NCBI GenBank assembly: GCA_905479595.1
Contig: CAJQND010000224.1
Span: forward strand, 1-12,623
Length of the DNA: 12,623 nt
Origin: an uncultured Hyphomicrobiales bacterium
GTDB lineage: Bacteria; Pseudomonadota; Alphaproteobacteria; Rhizobiales; CAJQND01
Direction of reading: 5' to 3'
The position numbers and the translations under genes were made by a program. This document shows positions 1 through 7,088 of the stretch, one piece after another (positions within the stretch are counted from its first letter, which is position 1; every line of letters starts with the position of its first letter). The notes beneath the pieces are model-generated. The model was given only the letters and a program-made list of their open reading frames with translations. It did not search any database and was not told where the DNA came from.

Positions 1-1
1 A

Positions 2-298
2 GGCATGACGGAAAAAGCTTTGGTGAGTATCGACGAAGAGGCCCATGCCCGCTGGCCGTTGGAGGCATCTTTGGTTGTGCACCGTTATGGGCGGATGGAG
101 CCAGGTGAGGACATCGTTTTGGTGATCACCTGTTCTTCGCACCGTCAGGCGGCGTTTGAATCCGCCCAGTTTCTTATGGATTGGTTGAAAACCAAGGCAC
201 CGTTTTGGAAGCTTGAACAAGGCGAAGGTGAAAGCGCTGGTGAATGGGTTGATGCACGCGAGAGCGATGAAGACGCCGCCGCGCGCTGGCAGCGTTAG
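2..298 (+). CDS. moaE: Molybdopterin synthase catalytic (large) subunit MoaE, 3' part
   Basis: MoaE, with MoaD, transfers sulfur to precursor Z (cPMP) to make the dithiolene of molybdopterin in the cytoplasm. The window opens inside the gene: the first codons read G-M-T-E-K-A-L, matching the conserved HYPGMTEKAL stretch in the middle of MoaE, so the ATG at 5 is probably internal and not the start. Further family features are VVHRYGRMEPGE, followed by SSHRQAAFESAQFLMDWLK and then PFWKLE, which covers the substrate-pocket His-Arg and Lys positions. About 98 codons are visible of a family length near 150. The gene stops at 296-298, three bases before the next ATG, so it is the upstream member of the transporter operon that follows. 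I am confident of the family; the N-terminal third is outside the window. Confidence 0.9.
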   Translation, partial: GMTEKALVSIDEEAHARWPLEASLVVHRYGRMEPGEDIVLVITCSSHRQAAFESAQFLMDWLKTKAPFWKLEQGEGESAGEWVDARESDEDAAARWQR

Positions 299-301
299 CC
301 A

Positions 302-1012
302 ATGGATGGAATTGCCACAGGAATTGCGCAGGCATTCGGGCTGATCTTCCGGCTCGATCCAGACCTTATTGAAATTGTCGCTCTTTCTTTACGGGTGAGC
401 CTGACGGCAGTTGGGTTGGCAACGCTAATCGGACTGCCTCTTGGCGCGGTACTGGCTATCGGCCGGTTTCCCGGGCGCACGACGCTGGTTGTTCTGCTGA
501 ACGGATTGATGGGGCTGCCCCCGGTTGTCGTCGGGTTGTTTGTATACCTCATATTATCGCGTGCGGGACCTCTTGGGGTTTTGGGCCTGTTGTTCACACC
601 AATGGCCATGATCATTGCGCAAACAGTATTGATTACGCCGATTATTGCCGCCATTTCACGCCAGATAATTCGCGATATGTGGGTGTCTTACCGTGAGCAA
701 TTGTTGTCGTTTGGCGCGACCCCGTTTCAACAGGCGCAGACCTTGTTATGGGACGGCAGGGCGGCGCTCGCCACTGCCGTTCTGGCTGGTTTTGGCCGTG
801 CATCCGCCGAAGTGGGGGCGGTAATGATTGTCGGCGGCAATATTGAACATTCCACCAGAGTTCTGACCACGGCAATCGCGCTGGAAACCTCCAAGGGCGA
901 TTTACCGCTCGCCATCGGATTGGGCATTGTGCTTATCGTCATTTCTGTTTGTGTGAATGCAGGCGTGTTTTTGCTGCGCGGAGAAACCCGCATTGAGGGG
1001 GCAGGGCGATGA
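302..1012 (+). CDS. tupB: Tungstate/molybdate-type ABC transporter permease (TupB-like)
   Basis: This 236-residue inner-membrane protein is a binding-protein-dependent ABC permease. About five hydrophobic segments are visible (roughly residues 24-50, 61-86, 91-117, 155-180 and 203-226). The cytoplasmic EAA-type loop is near residues 135-153 (LLSFGATPFQQAQTLLWDGR), the part that docks on the ATPase. The PPVVVGLFVYLILSRAGPLG stretch (73-92) and the GFGRASAEVGAVMIVGGN stretch (163-180) resemble TupB proteins, which import tungstate. The position directly after moaE supports a molybdenum/tungsten substrate. The gene starts 3 nt after moaE and its stop overlaps the ATPase start (ATGA), so translation is probably coupled. 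No substrate-binding protein (TupA) is visible; it may lie upstream. The transporter type is clear; the choice of tungstate over molybdate is inference. Confidence 0.78.
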   Translation: MDGIATGIAQAFGLIFRLDPDLIEIVALSLRVSLTAVGLATLIGLPLGAVLAIGRFPGRTTLVVLLNGLMGLPPVVVGLFVYLILSRAGPLGVLGLLFTPMAMIIAQTVLITPIIAAISRQIIRDMWVSYREQLLSFGATPFQQAQTLLWDGRAALATAVLAGFGRASAEVGAVMIVGGNIEHSTRVLTTAIALETSKGDLPLAIGLGIVLIVISVCVNAGVFLLRGETRIEGAGR

Positions 1013-1734
1013 GTGCGCATATCCTGCCTTTGCACCTTAACAATATCAGCTTCATGGCCAATGGCCGCGATATCATTGATGGGCTTACTCATCGTTTTGA
1101 GGCCGGTCCGTTGACAATGATAATCGGTCCAAACGGGGCAGGCAAAAGCCTGCTCTTGCGTATCTGTCACGGCCTAATTGCGCCCCATGCAGGCCAAGTT
1201 GACTGGGAAGGGCCACAAGGTGCCTCTGCACAACGCTATCAAGCCATGGTGTTTCAAAAGCCAGTCATGCTGCGGCGCACGGTTCTTGCAAATGTGGAGT
1301 ATCCGCTGAAATTGCGTGGGGTTGCCTCCAGCGAGCGCAGAGATAGGGCGATGGCTGCCCTGGAGCGCACCGGATTGGTTGGATTGGCAAGCACTCCAGC
1401 AACAGTTTTGTCTGGTGGAGAAGCACAAAGGCTGGCCCTGGCGCGGGCGTGGGTGATGGAGCCGGATGTCTTGTTCCTTGATGAACCTACCGCGAGCCTT
1501 GATCCTTCCGGCACCCGCGAGGTTGAAGGGCTTATTTCTGCTATTCACCAGGCGGGTACCAAGATCATTATGACGTCGCATCGGGCAGACCAGGTGCACC
1601 GGCTGGGGGATGAAGTGGTTTTTATCCACGCCGGGCGCATTCTGGAAGTTACACCCGCAAAGCAGTTCCTAAAACGCGCTAAAAGCTCTCAAGCGCGCGC
1701 GTATCTGGCTGGTGAATTGCTGCTGGAGCCATAA
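1009..1734 (+). CDS. tupC: ABC transporter ATP-binding protein (TupC-like)
   Basis: This 241-residue cytoplasmic ATPase should power the adjacent permease. All the nucleotide-binding motifs are intact: Walker A GPNGAGKS (40-47), Q-loop Gln83, signature LSGGE (134-138), Walker B VLFLDEP (154-160, with catalytic Glu159), D-loop SLD (163-165) and H-loop His191. It ends soon after the nucleotide-binding domain and lacks the C-terminal TOBE/oxyanion-regulatory extension that makes ModC about 350 residues long. This fits TupC or a generic oxyanion ATPase better than ModC. The start overlaps the permease stop by 4 nt, and the next gene begins 2 nt after its stop. The ATPase function is certain; the substrate is inferred from the partner permease and moaE. 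Confidence 0.82.
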   Translation: MSAHILPLHLNNISFMANGRDIIDGLTHRFEAGPLTMIIGPNGAGKSLLLRICHGLIAPHAGQVDWEGPQGASAQRYQAMVFQKPVMLRRTVLANVEYPLKLRGVASSERRDRAMAALERTGLVGLASTPATVLSGGEAQRLALARAWVMEPDVLFLDEPTASLDPSGTREVEGLISAIHQAGTKIIMTSHRADQVHRLGDEVVFIHAGRILEVTPAKQFLKRAKSSQARAYLAGELLLEP

Positions 1735-1736
1735 TT

Positions 1737-2303
1737 ATGGCATGGCGCAGACGTTCCACAGCCCGTACCAGAATCAGAAGAGTGATTGATTGGGCTGCAT
1801 TCATCTTGTTTGCAGGTGGCGTAACATTGTTCATTGCCTGGTTGCCACAAAAACAGGTGACAGGTGATATCAGCTTTCTCGATGGGGACTCAATCGTTCT
1901 TTCCGGCACCGAGATACGTCTCTACGGCATTGACGCACCAGAAGGCCGCCAGACATGCCAGCGCGCCAATGGAGCAGATTATCAATGTGGGCGCGAAGCA
2001 TCGCGGGCTCTGCGCAACCTTGCCCGGGGAAAAAACATAACGTGCTCGGTGATAACCAAAGACCGCTATGCCCGAAACGTTTCGAAATGCAAAGCGGGCA
2101 ACGTGGATCTGAACCATGAAATGGTCCGCCTTGGCTGGGCTATTGCTTACCGTTCTCACTCCCAGGACTACGCAAGGGCGGAAGCGGAAGCCCGCACCGC
2201 TAAACGCGGCGTTTGGCAAGGGCGCTTTAAACGCCCGCAAGACTGGCGCCATGAGCGTGCAACTGCTGCGACTACCACCAGAGACAAGCCGCAACCGGAT
2301 TAA
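1737..2303 (+). CDS. Membrane-anchored thermonuclease-family (SNase-like) protein
   Basis: This 188-residue protein belongs to the staphylococcal nuclease-like family, which cleaves DNA and RNA phosphodiester bonds with Ca2+. An arginine-rich N-terminus (residues 2-15) is followed by one hydrophobic segment (about 19-36) that looks like an uncleaved anchor or signal sequence, placing the catalytic domain (about 42-167) outside the cytoplasm. The expected active-site residues are present: Asp51 in LDGDSIVL, then Arg61, Asp66 and Glu69 in IRLYGIDAPE, and Arg113 in DRYARN. Four cysteines (74, 84, 103, 118) could form disulfides in the periplasm. The gene begins 2 nt after the ATPase stop and is the last gene of this operon. 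Whether the link to oxyanion uptake is functional or only positional cannot be told. The substrate in vivo is unknown. Confidence 0.82.
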   Translation: MAWRRRSTARTRIRRVIDWAAFILFAGGVTLFIAWLPQKQVTGDISFLDGDSIVLSGTEIRLYGIDAPEGRQTCQRANGADYQCGREASRALRNLARGKNITCSVITKDRYARNVSKCKAGNVDLNHEMVRLGWAIAYRSHSQDYARAEAEARTAKRGVWQGRFKRPQDWRHERATAATTTRDKPQPD

Positions 2304-2415
2304 GATCGAAATGTATGAGGTACAGCTGAATCGGAAGTTTTCAGGTTAAAATGTGGGTTATGCGTGGCTGCAAAGCGCCAAAAAAATATTATTGGTTCTA
2401 AGGTATTGATTTAAA

Positions 2416-2490
2416 TGGTGCCCACGAGTGGAATTGAACCACTGGCCTCTCCCTTACCAAGGGAGTGCTCTACCCCTGAGCTACGTGGGC
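2416..2490 (-). tRNA. tRNA-Thr (anticodon GGT)
   Basis: Read on the minus strand, the 75-nt sequence folds into a complete cloverleaf. The 7-bp acceptor stem pairs GCCCACG with CGTGGGC. The anticodon stem CTCCC/GGGAG encloses the loop TTGGTAA, giving anticodon GGT, and the T loop is TTCAATT. The discriminator A and the 3' CCA are encoded (2416-2419). It lies between the nuclease gene and the murA region and is transcribed against both. Confidence 0.96.
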
Positions 2491-2500
2491 CTCGGGCGAG

Positions 2501-2529
2501 CTTATGGCGGGATTTGGTATGGGATTCAA
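2501..2529 (-). promoter_or_regulatory. Probable sigma70-type promoter for tRNA-Thr
   Basis: On the minus strand a -35-like TTGAAT (2524-2529) and a -10-like CATAAG (2501-2506) are separated by exactly 17 nt. The -10 box ends 10 nt before the first base of the tRNA. Spacing and position fit; the -10 hexamer is only a moderate match. Confidence 0.45.
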
Positions 2530-2661
2530 GCCTTTTTGATCAGGCTCAGGTGTTTTTCTCATCAAAGGACTTGTTATCATTAAAATGGAAAACCGTGGCC
2601 ATAGGCTCTGGCAGCCTTTAGTATTGGTGATTGCACGCCGGATTCAGGCTAGACAGGGCTT

Positions 2662-2820
2662 ATGACAATGAATGCGAAAAACAATGCAAAACCGGCAGGC
2701 GGGCGCGATGAACGGTTGAAAAATGCCCTGCGCGCGAACCTTAAACGGCGAAAGCAGCAGGCCCGCCAGCGTGTTGAAAAAGACGTTGAGGAAAAGCACC
2801 CGGTGAATGATCACGATTAA
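2662..2820 (+). CDS. Small basic hypothetical protein (52 aa) upstream of murA
   Basis: An ATG-to-TAA reading frame of 53 codons runs from 2662 to 2820; an alternative ATG is at 2668. The product has an Asn/Lys/Ala-rich start, then a helical, strongly charged stretch RDERLKNALRANLKRRKQQA (residues 15-34), and an acidic tail. It has no cysteine or hydrophobic segment, so it is probably cytoplasmic and could bind nucleic acid. Its position just ahead of murA on the same strand resembles small ORFs I recall before murA in other Rhizobiales, but I cannot verify that here. A strong Shine-Dalgarno sequence is lacking (only ACAGG, about 5 nt upstream). No function is known to me. Confidence 0.6.
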   Translation: MTMNAKNNAKPAGGRDERLKNALRANLKRRKQQARQRVEKDVEEKHPVNDHD

Positions 2821-2933
2821 ACCGCTGGTAAAACAATAATTTTTTAGCAGAACTGGCTTGCCTGAAAAGCGCCGTTTATGCTTGTTACCGCTCACACCCG
2901 TGAAAAAGTGGGCAGAAACACAGGAATTCCAAA

Positions 2934-4223
2934 ATGGATAAAATCCGCATACGCGGCGGCAATAGGCTAAATGGCGAAATTCAGATTTCCGGCGCAAAAA
3001 ATGCTGCCTTGCCGTTGATGATTGCCAGCTTGCTGAGCGACGAGACCCTGACGCTGCGAAATATGCCGCGTCTAGCTGACGTGAAGCTGCTACAGCGCAT
3101 TCTCGGCAATCACGGGGTGGATATGGCCGTGGATGGAAAACGCCCCGGGCAAAGCGATGTTCACGGTGAAACCATACATTTCAGTGCACGCCAAATTGTC
3201 GATACGACGGCACCATACGATCTTGTTTCCAAAATGCGGGCAAGCTTCTGGGTGCTTGGGCCATTGCTTGCGCGCTGCCGCACCGCGCGGGTGTCCTTGC
3301 CTGGTGGTTGCGCCATTGGAACGCGCCCTGTGGATTATCATTTGATGGGGCTAGAGGCACTCGGCGCAAAAATCGAAATTGAACAAGGTTATGTGCTGGC
3401 TGATGCACCTGATGGACTTAAGGGAGCGCATATCGTTTTTCCCGGGGTTTCAGTTGGCGCCACACATAACGTGCTGATGGCAGCAACCCTGGCCAAAGGC
3501 GAAACGATTATGGAGAATGCGGCGCGTGAACCTGAAGTGGGTGACGTTGCGGAATGCCTCAACAAGATGGGGGCAAAGATTTCCGGAATTGGCAGCTCGA
3601 CATTGCGTATTGAAGGCGTTGAGCGCTTGCATGGAGCAACCCATATGGTTCTGCCAGATCGTATTGAAACCGGCACCTATGCCATGGCGGTTGCGATGGC
3701 AGGCGGTGAGGTGACTTTGAAAGGCGCGCGTGCGGATCTGGTTGAGGCACTGTTTCCAGTCATGGAAACGGCCGGTGTGAAAATGGAACGCATCAATGAC
3801 GGCATTAAAGTTTCGCGTAATGGCGCACGGCTGCACCCGGTGGATGTTGAGACGCAAGCTTACCCGGGTTTTCCAACAGATATGCAAGCCCAGCTTATGG
3901 GTCTGATGACCATGGCTGACGGCACATCCAAAATCCGTGAAACGATTTTTGAAAATCGCTTTATGCATGTGCAGGAACTTGCTCGGTTGGGCGCAGAAAT
4001 TACCCTGGAGGGCGACACTGCCCAAGTGCATGGGGCGGAGACATTGACCGGTGCAGAAGTGATGGCAACAGATTTGCGCGCTTCAGTTTCCCTGGTGATT
4101 GCAGGGCTTGCAGCTCAGGGCGATACATTTGTAAACCGGGTCTATCATCTTGATCGCGGGTTTGAGCAACTTGAAAAGAAACTTGCCGCTTGCGGCGCTG
4201 ACATCGAGCGCATCAGCGCGTAA
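2934..4223 (+). CDS. murA: UDP-N-acetylglucosamine 1-carboxyvinyltransferase MurA
   Basis: MurA transfers enolpyruvate from phosphoenolpyruvate to UDP-GlcNAc, the first committed step of peptidoglycan synthesis in the cytoplasm. The 429-residue product has full family length and the two-domain inside-out barrel pattern. Visible active-site residues are Lys22 and Asn23 in SGAKNAALP, the catalytic Cys126 in LPGGCAIGTRP (equivalent to E. coli Cys115), Asp316 in GFPTDMQAQ, Arg382 in DLRAS and Arg408 in HLDRGFEQLE. Because the loop residue is Cys and not Asp, the enzyme should be of the fosfomycin-sensitive type. The ATG at 2934 has an AGGA box 8 nt upstream (2922-2925). It is followed 13 nt later by the DUF2948 gene. 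Confidence 0.97.
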   Translation: MDKIRIRGGNRLNGEIQISGAKNAALPLMIASLLSDETLTLRNMPRLADVKLLQRILGNHGVDMAVDGKRPGQSDVHGETIHFSARQIVDTTAPYDLVSKMRASFWVLGPLLARCRTARVSLPGGCAIGTRPVDYHLMGLEALGAKIEIEQGYVLADAPDGLKGAHIVFPGVSVGATHNVLMAATLAKGETIMENAAREPEVGDVAECLNKMGAKISGIGSSTLRIEGVERLHGATHMVLPDRIETGTYAMAVAMAGGEVTLKGARADLVEALFPVMETAGVKMERINDGIKVSRNGARLHPVDVETQAYPGFPTDMQAQLMGLMTMADGTSKIRETIFENRFMHVQELARLGAEITLEGDTAQVHGAETLTGAEVMATDLRASVSLVIAGLAAQGDTFVNRVYHLDRGFEQLEKKLAACGADIERISA

Positions 4224-4236
4224 TGGGCATTTCATC

Positions 4237-4674
4237 ATGACTGATCTTTTGAAGCTAAGCGCCTTTGACGCAGAGGACCTGGAAGTGGTTTCCGCCAACA
4301 TGCAGGATAGTCTCGTGCGGGTGGGTGATATCCGTTTTCTGGCGGCGCAGGGCCGCTTTGCACTGATAGCCAATCGTTTTGACTGGGAAGACGCGCAAGG
4401 TAAGTCCAAGGGCTTTAAACGGCGCAGGGCCGGATTGCATTTCGACCGGGTGTCTGCTGCGCGGTCCCAGAAAATTCAACGCAAGGCGGATGATGCGGTT
4501 TTGGAACTGTTATCGGTGGTGTTCAATCCAGGCGACGCGCCATCTGGCCAGGTTATTTTGAATTTTGCCGCCGGCGGTACCATTGAGCTTGACGTAGAAT
4601 GTATTGATTGTGGGTTATCTGATCTCGGTCCGGAATGGGGTGCGCGTTCAAAACCTGAACATGAGTTGGAGTGA
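4237..4674 (+). CDS. DUF2948 family protein
   Basis: The 145-residue product matches the alphaproteobacterial DUF2948 family, whose function is unknown. Family-like stretches are LKLSAFDAEDLEVVSANMQD near the N-terminus, then RFALIANRFDWE, RRAGLHFDRV, and LSVVFNPGDAPSGQVILNFA; the C-terminus carries LDVECIDCGLSDLGPEW. It is soluble, with no signal peptide or membrane segment. The frame is open further upstream, back to an ATG at 4150 inside murA, but similarity begins at MTDLLKL, so 4237 is the better start even though its ribosome-binding site is weak. It lies between murA and hisD, as is usual in Rhizobiales. Confidence 0.88.
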   Translation: MTDLLKLSAFDAEDLEVVSANMQDSLVRVGDIRFLAAQGRFALIANRFDWEDAQGKSKGFKRRRAGLHFDRVSAARSQKIQRKADDAVLELLSVVFNPGDAPSGQVILNFAAGGTIELDVECIDCGLSDLGPEWGARSKPEHELE

Positions 4675-4710
4675 GGAGGTCAACTGATCTCAGCACGGAA
4701 GGATTTTGGT

Positions 4711-6006
4711 ATGGCCCAGCGCCTGGATTCACAAAACGCGGATTTTGCGGAGAAGTTCGAAGCGCTGCTTTCGGCGAAGCGCGAATCTGCCGCAGATGTG
4801 AATGCCGTCGTTGCTGAAATTCTCGAACAGGTTCGTTTGCGTGGGGATGCCGCGTTGGTCGAACTTACGCAAAAATTCGACCGCTTCAAAGTCGAGGTCG
4901 ATGGCCTCGCGATTGGGCCAGCCGAAGTGACTGCAGCACGGGCACGATGCCCTGGCGATATTTTGGCCGCTCTTGAACTCGCCCATGAACGGATTTCTGA
5001 CTATCACCAGCGCCAGGTGCCAGGTAACGAGCGTTACTCTGATGCGCAGGGCGTTGAGATGGGGCATCGTTGGAGCGCGGTGCAGGCAGCCGGCTTGTAC
5101 GTACCAGGCGGCACTGCCGCTTACCCCTCATCGGTATTGATGAACGCGCTGCCGGCAAAAGCTGCAGGCGTGGAGCGTTTGGTCATGGTTGTTCCAACAC
5201 CGGACGGGATTGTGAATGATCAGGTGCTCACAGCAGCCTCGATTGCCGGTGTTGACGAGATCTACCGGGTAGGTGGCGCGCAGGCGATTGCAGCGCTTGC
5301 CTATGGTACTGAATCCATAGACCCAGTTGTCAAGATCGTTGGGCCTGGCAATGCCTTTGTTGCGGCTGCCAAACGCCAGGTCTTCGGGACTGTTGGGATC
5401 GATATGATTGCCGGGCCATCTGAAGTTTTGATTATGGCGGATGGAGACAATTCATCAGACTGGGTTGCTGCAGACCTTTTGGCACAGGCAGAACATGATG
5501 CCTCCGCGCAGTCTATCTTGATGACAGATGACGCTGCATTCGCGGACCGGGTTGAAAAGGCAGTTGCTGGGCAGTTAACAACCTTACCGCGCAGTGAGAT
5601 CGCAGGCGCAAGCTGGCGGGACTTTGGTACTGTCATTATCGTCCCTAACCTTATGGATGCAATACCGCTCGTGGATCGAATTGCACCGGAGCATTTGGAA
5701 ATTTCTGCATTTAATGAAGAAGATTTGGCTGAAAAAGTGCGAAATGCCGGGGCCATTTTTCTTGGTGCACATACCCCAGAGGCGGTTGGCGATTATGTAG
5801 GTGGTCCCAACCACGTTTTGCCGACTGCACGCTCAGCGCGGTTTTCTTCCGGTCTCAATGTGCTGGATTTCATGAAACGCACTTCAATTTTGAAATGCGG
5901 GCCTGAAGCACTGCAGAAAATTGGTCCCGCTGCAGTGACGTTGGGCCGTGCGGAAGGGCTGGAAGCCCATGCCCGCTCGGTCGCCATGCGTTTGAATATG
6001 CCATAG
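4711..6006 (+). CDS. hisD: Histidinol dehydrogenase HisD
   Basis: HisD is the zinc- and NAD-dependent enzyme that oxidises L-histidinol through histidinal to L-histidine, the last two steps of histidine synthesis. The 431-residue product is of full length. Zinc ligands are in place: Gln259 and His262 in LLAQAEHDASAQ, Asp361 in VGDYVGGPNH and His420 in GLEAHARS. The general base pair Glu327-His328 is in IAPEHLEI. The ATG at 4711 has a good GGAAGGA box (4697-4703) seven bases upstream. Other his genes are not nearby, so histidine genes are scattered in this genome, as is common in alphaproteobacteria. Six bases separate it from the UPF0262 gene. Confidence 0.97.
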   Translation: MAQRLDSQNADFAEKFEALLSAKRESAADVNAVVAEILEQVRLRGDAALVELTQKFDRFKVEVDGLAIGPAEVTAARARCPGDILAALELAHERISDYHQRQVPGNERYSDAQGVEMGHRWSAVQAAGLYVPGGTAAYPSSVLMNALPAKAAGVERLVMVVPTPDGIVNDQVLTAASIAGVDEIYRVGGAQAIAALAYGTESIDPVVKIVGPGNAFVAAAKRQVFGTVGIDMIAGPSEVLIMADGDNSSDWVAADLLAQAEHDASAQSILMTDDAAFADRVEKAVAGQLTTLPRSEIAGASWRDFGTVIIVPNLMDAIPLVDRIAPEHLEISAFNEEDLAEKVRNAGAIFLGAHTPEAVGDYVGGPNHVLPTARSARFSSGLNVLDFMKRTSILKCGPEALQKIGPAAVTLGRAEGLEAHARSVAMRLNMP

Positions 6007-6012
6007 CCTGCC

Positions 6013-6522
6013 ATGACCAGCGAAACCCAAAATACTGAAACCAGTTCTGACCGTCTCGCCACTATCGAACTTGACGAAAAGAGCTTGTCCAACCCTTCGC
6101 CTGACATAGAGCATGAGCGTCGCGTGGCGATATTTGATCTGCTGGAAAACAATTCATTCACAGTTGTGGATGAATCCAAGCAAAATACAACAGGACCGTT
6201 TCACCTGCGCTTATCTATTGAGGAGAACCGGTTGGTCTTCGATATTGCCAATGGCCAGGAACACCAATGTGCAGTGTTTGGGCTATCGGTGACCCCGTTC
6301 CGGCGGTTGGTCAAAGACTATTTCATGGTGTGCGAAAGCTACTTTGAAGCCATTCGAACTGCGACGCCGAGCCAGATTGAAGCAATCGATATGGGGCGGC
6401 GGGGGTTGCATAATGATGGCAGCCATCTTTTGCAGGAACGATTGAAGGGCAAGATCGAGATAGATTTCGATACCGCGCGGCGGCTGTTTACGCTCGTGTG
6501 CGTATTGCACTGGCGCGGTTAG
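6013..6522 (+). CDS. UPF0262 family protein
   Basis: The 169-residue product matches the UPF0262 family, an uncharacterised soluble family of alphaproteobacteria. After a variable Ser/Thr-rich N-terminus (1-14), recognisable stretches are LATIELDEKSL, then IEHERRVAIFDLLENNSF, then FHLRLSIEENRLVFDI, then TPFRRLVKDYFMVCESYFEA, and a C-terminal IDMGRRGLHNDGSHLLQERL followed by RLFTLVCVLHWRG. No catalytic motif or membrane segment is visible. It sits 6 nt after hisD and 6 nt before the phosphatase gene, so co-transcription is likely. The start has no strong ribosome-binding site and probably depends on coupling to hisD. Its function is unknown. Confidence 0.9.
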   Translation: MTSETQNTETSSDRLATIELDEKSLSNPSPDIEHERRVAIFDLLENNSFTVVDESKQNTTGPFHLRLSIEENRLVFDIANGQEHQCAVFGLSVTPFRRLVKDYFMVCESYFEAIRTATPSQIEAIDMGRRGLHNDGSHLLQERLKGKIEIDFDTARRLFTLVCVLHWRG

Positions 6523-6528
6523 GCGATC

Positions 6529-6978
6529 TTGACCGGCGAACTCCCATCAGCTGTGCTGTTTGCCTGCACCCAGAATTCTGTGCGTTCACCGATGGCGGCT
6601 GGCCTGATGCGGCATTTCTACGGGCACAAGGTGTTTGTCACCTCTGCTGGCGTGGTTCCGCATGATCTTGACGGTTTTGGCGTGGCGGTGCTTGAAGAAA
6701 TTGGCATCGATATCTCCAGCCATGAGCCACGCTCGTTTGAAGAACTGCATGACAGCCTGTTTGACATAATCATTTCCCTCTCGCCGGAAGCCCAGCACTC
6801 GGCGGTGGAGTTAACCCGGACCATGGCTGTTGATCTAGAATACTGGCCGACCCTGGACCCGACAGTGATTTCAGGAAGCCGCGAACAAGTTATGGATGGC
6901 TATCGGGGTGTGCGCGATGGTTTGCTCAAACGTATCCGCGAGCGGTTCGGCACCATGTCTTCGCCAGTGGTTGGCTGA
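6529..6978 (+). CDS. Low-molecular-weight protein-tyrosine-phosphatase/arsenate-reductase-like protein
   Basis: The 149-residue product is a cytoplasmic LMW phosphatase-fold protein. The P-loop C-x5-R-S is complete (Cys13 to Arg19-Ser20 in FACTQNSVRSPMA), and the Asp-Pro general-acid loop is present (Asp110-Pro111 in WPTLDPTV). The family includes protein tyrosine phosphatases and thioredoxin-type arsenate reductases; this subgroup, next to UPF0262 and infA, has no proven substrate. No ATG lies upstream of the catalytic Cys in this frame, so the start must be an alternative codon. The TTG at 6529, with AGGCGA just before it and 6 nt after the UPF0262 stop, is the best choice. The stop overlaps the ATG of the following pseudogene (TGATG). 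Confidence 0.85.
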   Translation: MTGELPSAVLFACTQNSVRSPMAAGLMRHFYGHKVFVTSAGVVPHDLDGFGVAVLEEIGIDISSHEPRSFEELHDSLFDIIISLSPEAQHSAVELTRTMAVDLEYWPTLDPTVISGSREQVMDGYRGVRDGLLKRIRERFGTMSSPVVG

Positions 6979-7088
6979 TGGTTGGAGATGCGCCAATGCA
7001 TATTCTGGTAGTAGGAGGAAATGGGTTCATAGGCTTGGTTGTTGCCCGAAGGATGAGGGCGCTTGACCATCACGTCACGCCGCTTGAC
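6978..7088 (+). pseudogene. N-terminal relic of an NAD-dependent epimerase/SDR gene
   Basis: From the ATG at 6996 (or 6978) the frame reads MHILVVGGNGFIG and continues VVARRMRALDHHVTPL, a clear extended-SDR/NAD-epimerase Rossmann start with its G-x-x-G-x-x-G dinucleotide-binding turn. After about 30 residues the homology ends and the frame runs straight into DUF2269-like sequence. The rest of the enzyme (normally about 300 residues or more, with a Y-x3-K active site) is absent, so no activity is expected. It overlaps the stop of the phosphatase gene. Confidence 0.75.

Noticed and set aside
2349..2415. Rho-independent terminator in the T-rich tract after tRNA-Thr (minus strand)
   Set aside because: The T run comes before the nearest GC hairpin on that strand, the wrong order for a terminator.
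2415..2621. A 68-codon plus-strand ORF beginning MVPTSGIEPLAS across tRNA-Thr
   Set aside because: It is the antisense reading of the tRNA gene, a well-known source of spurious protein entries.
4150..4236. Upstream start for the DUF2948 gene, inside murA
   Set aside because: The 29 extra residues overlap murA coding sequence and do not resemble the family N-terminus.
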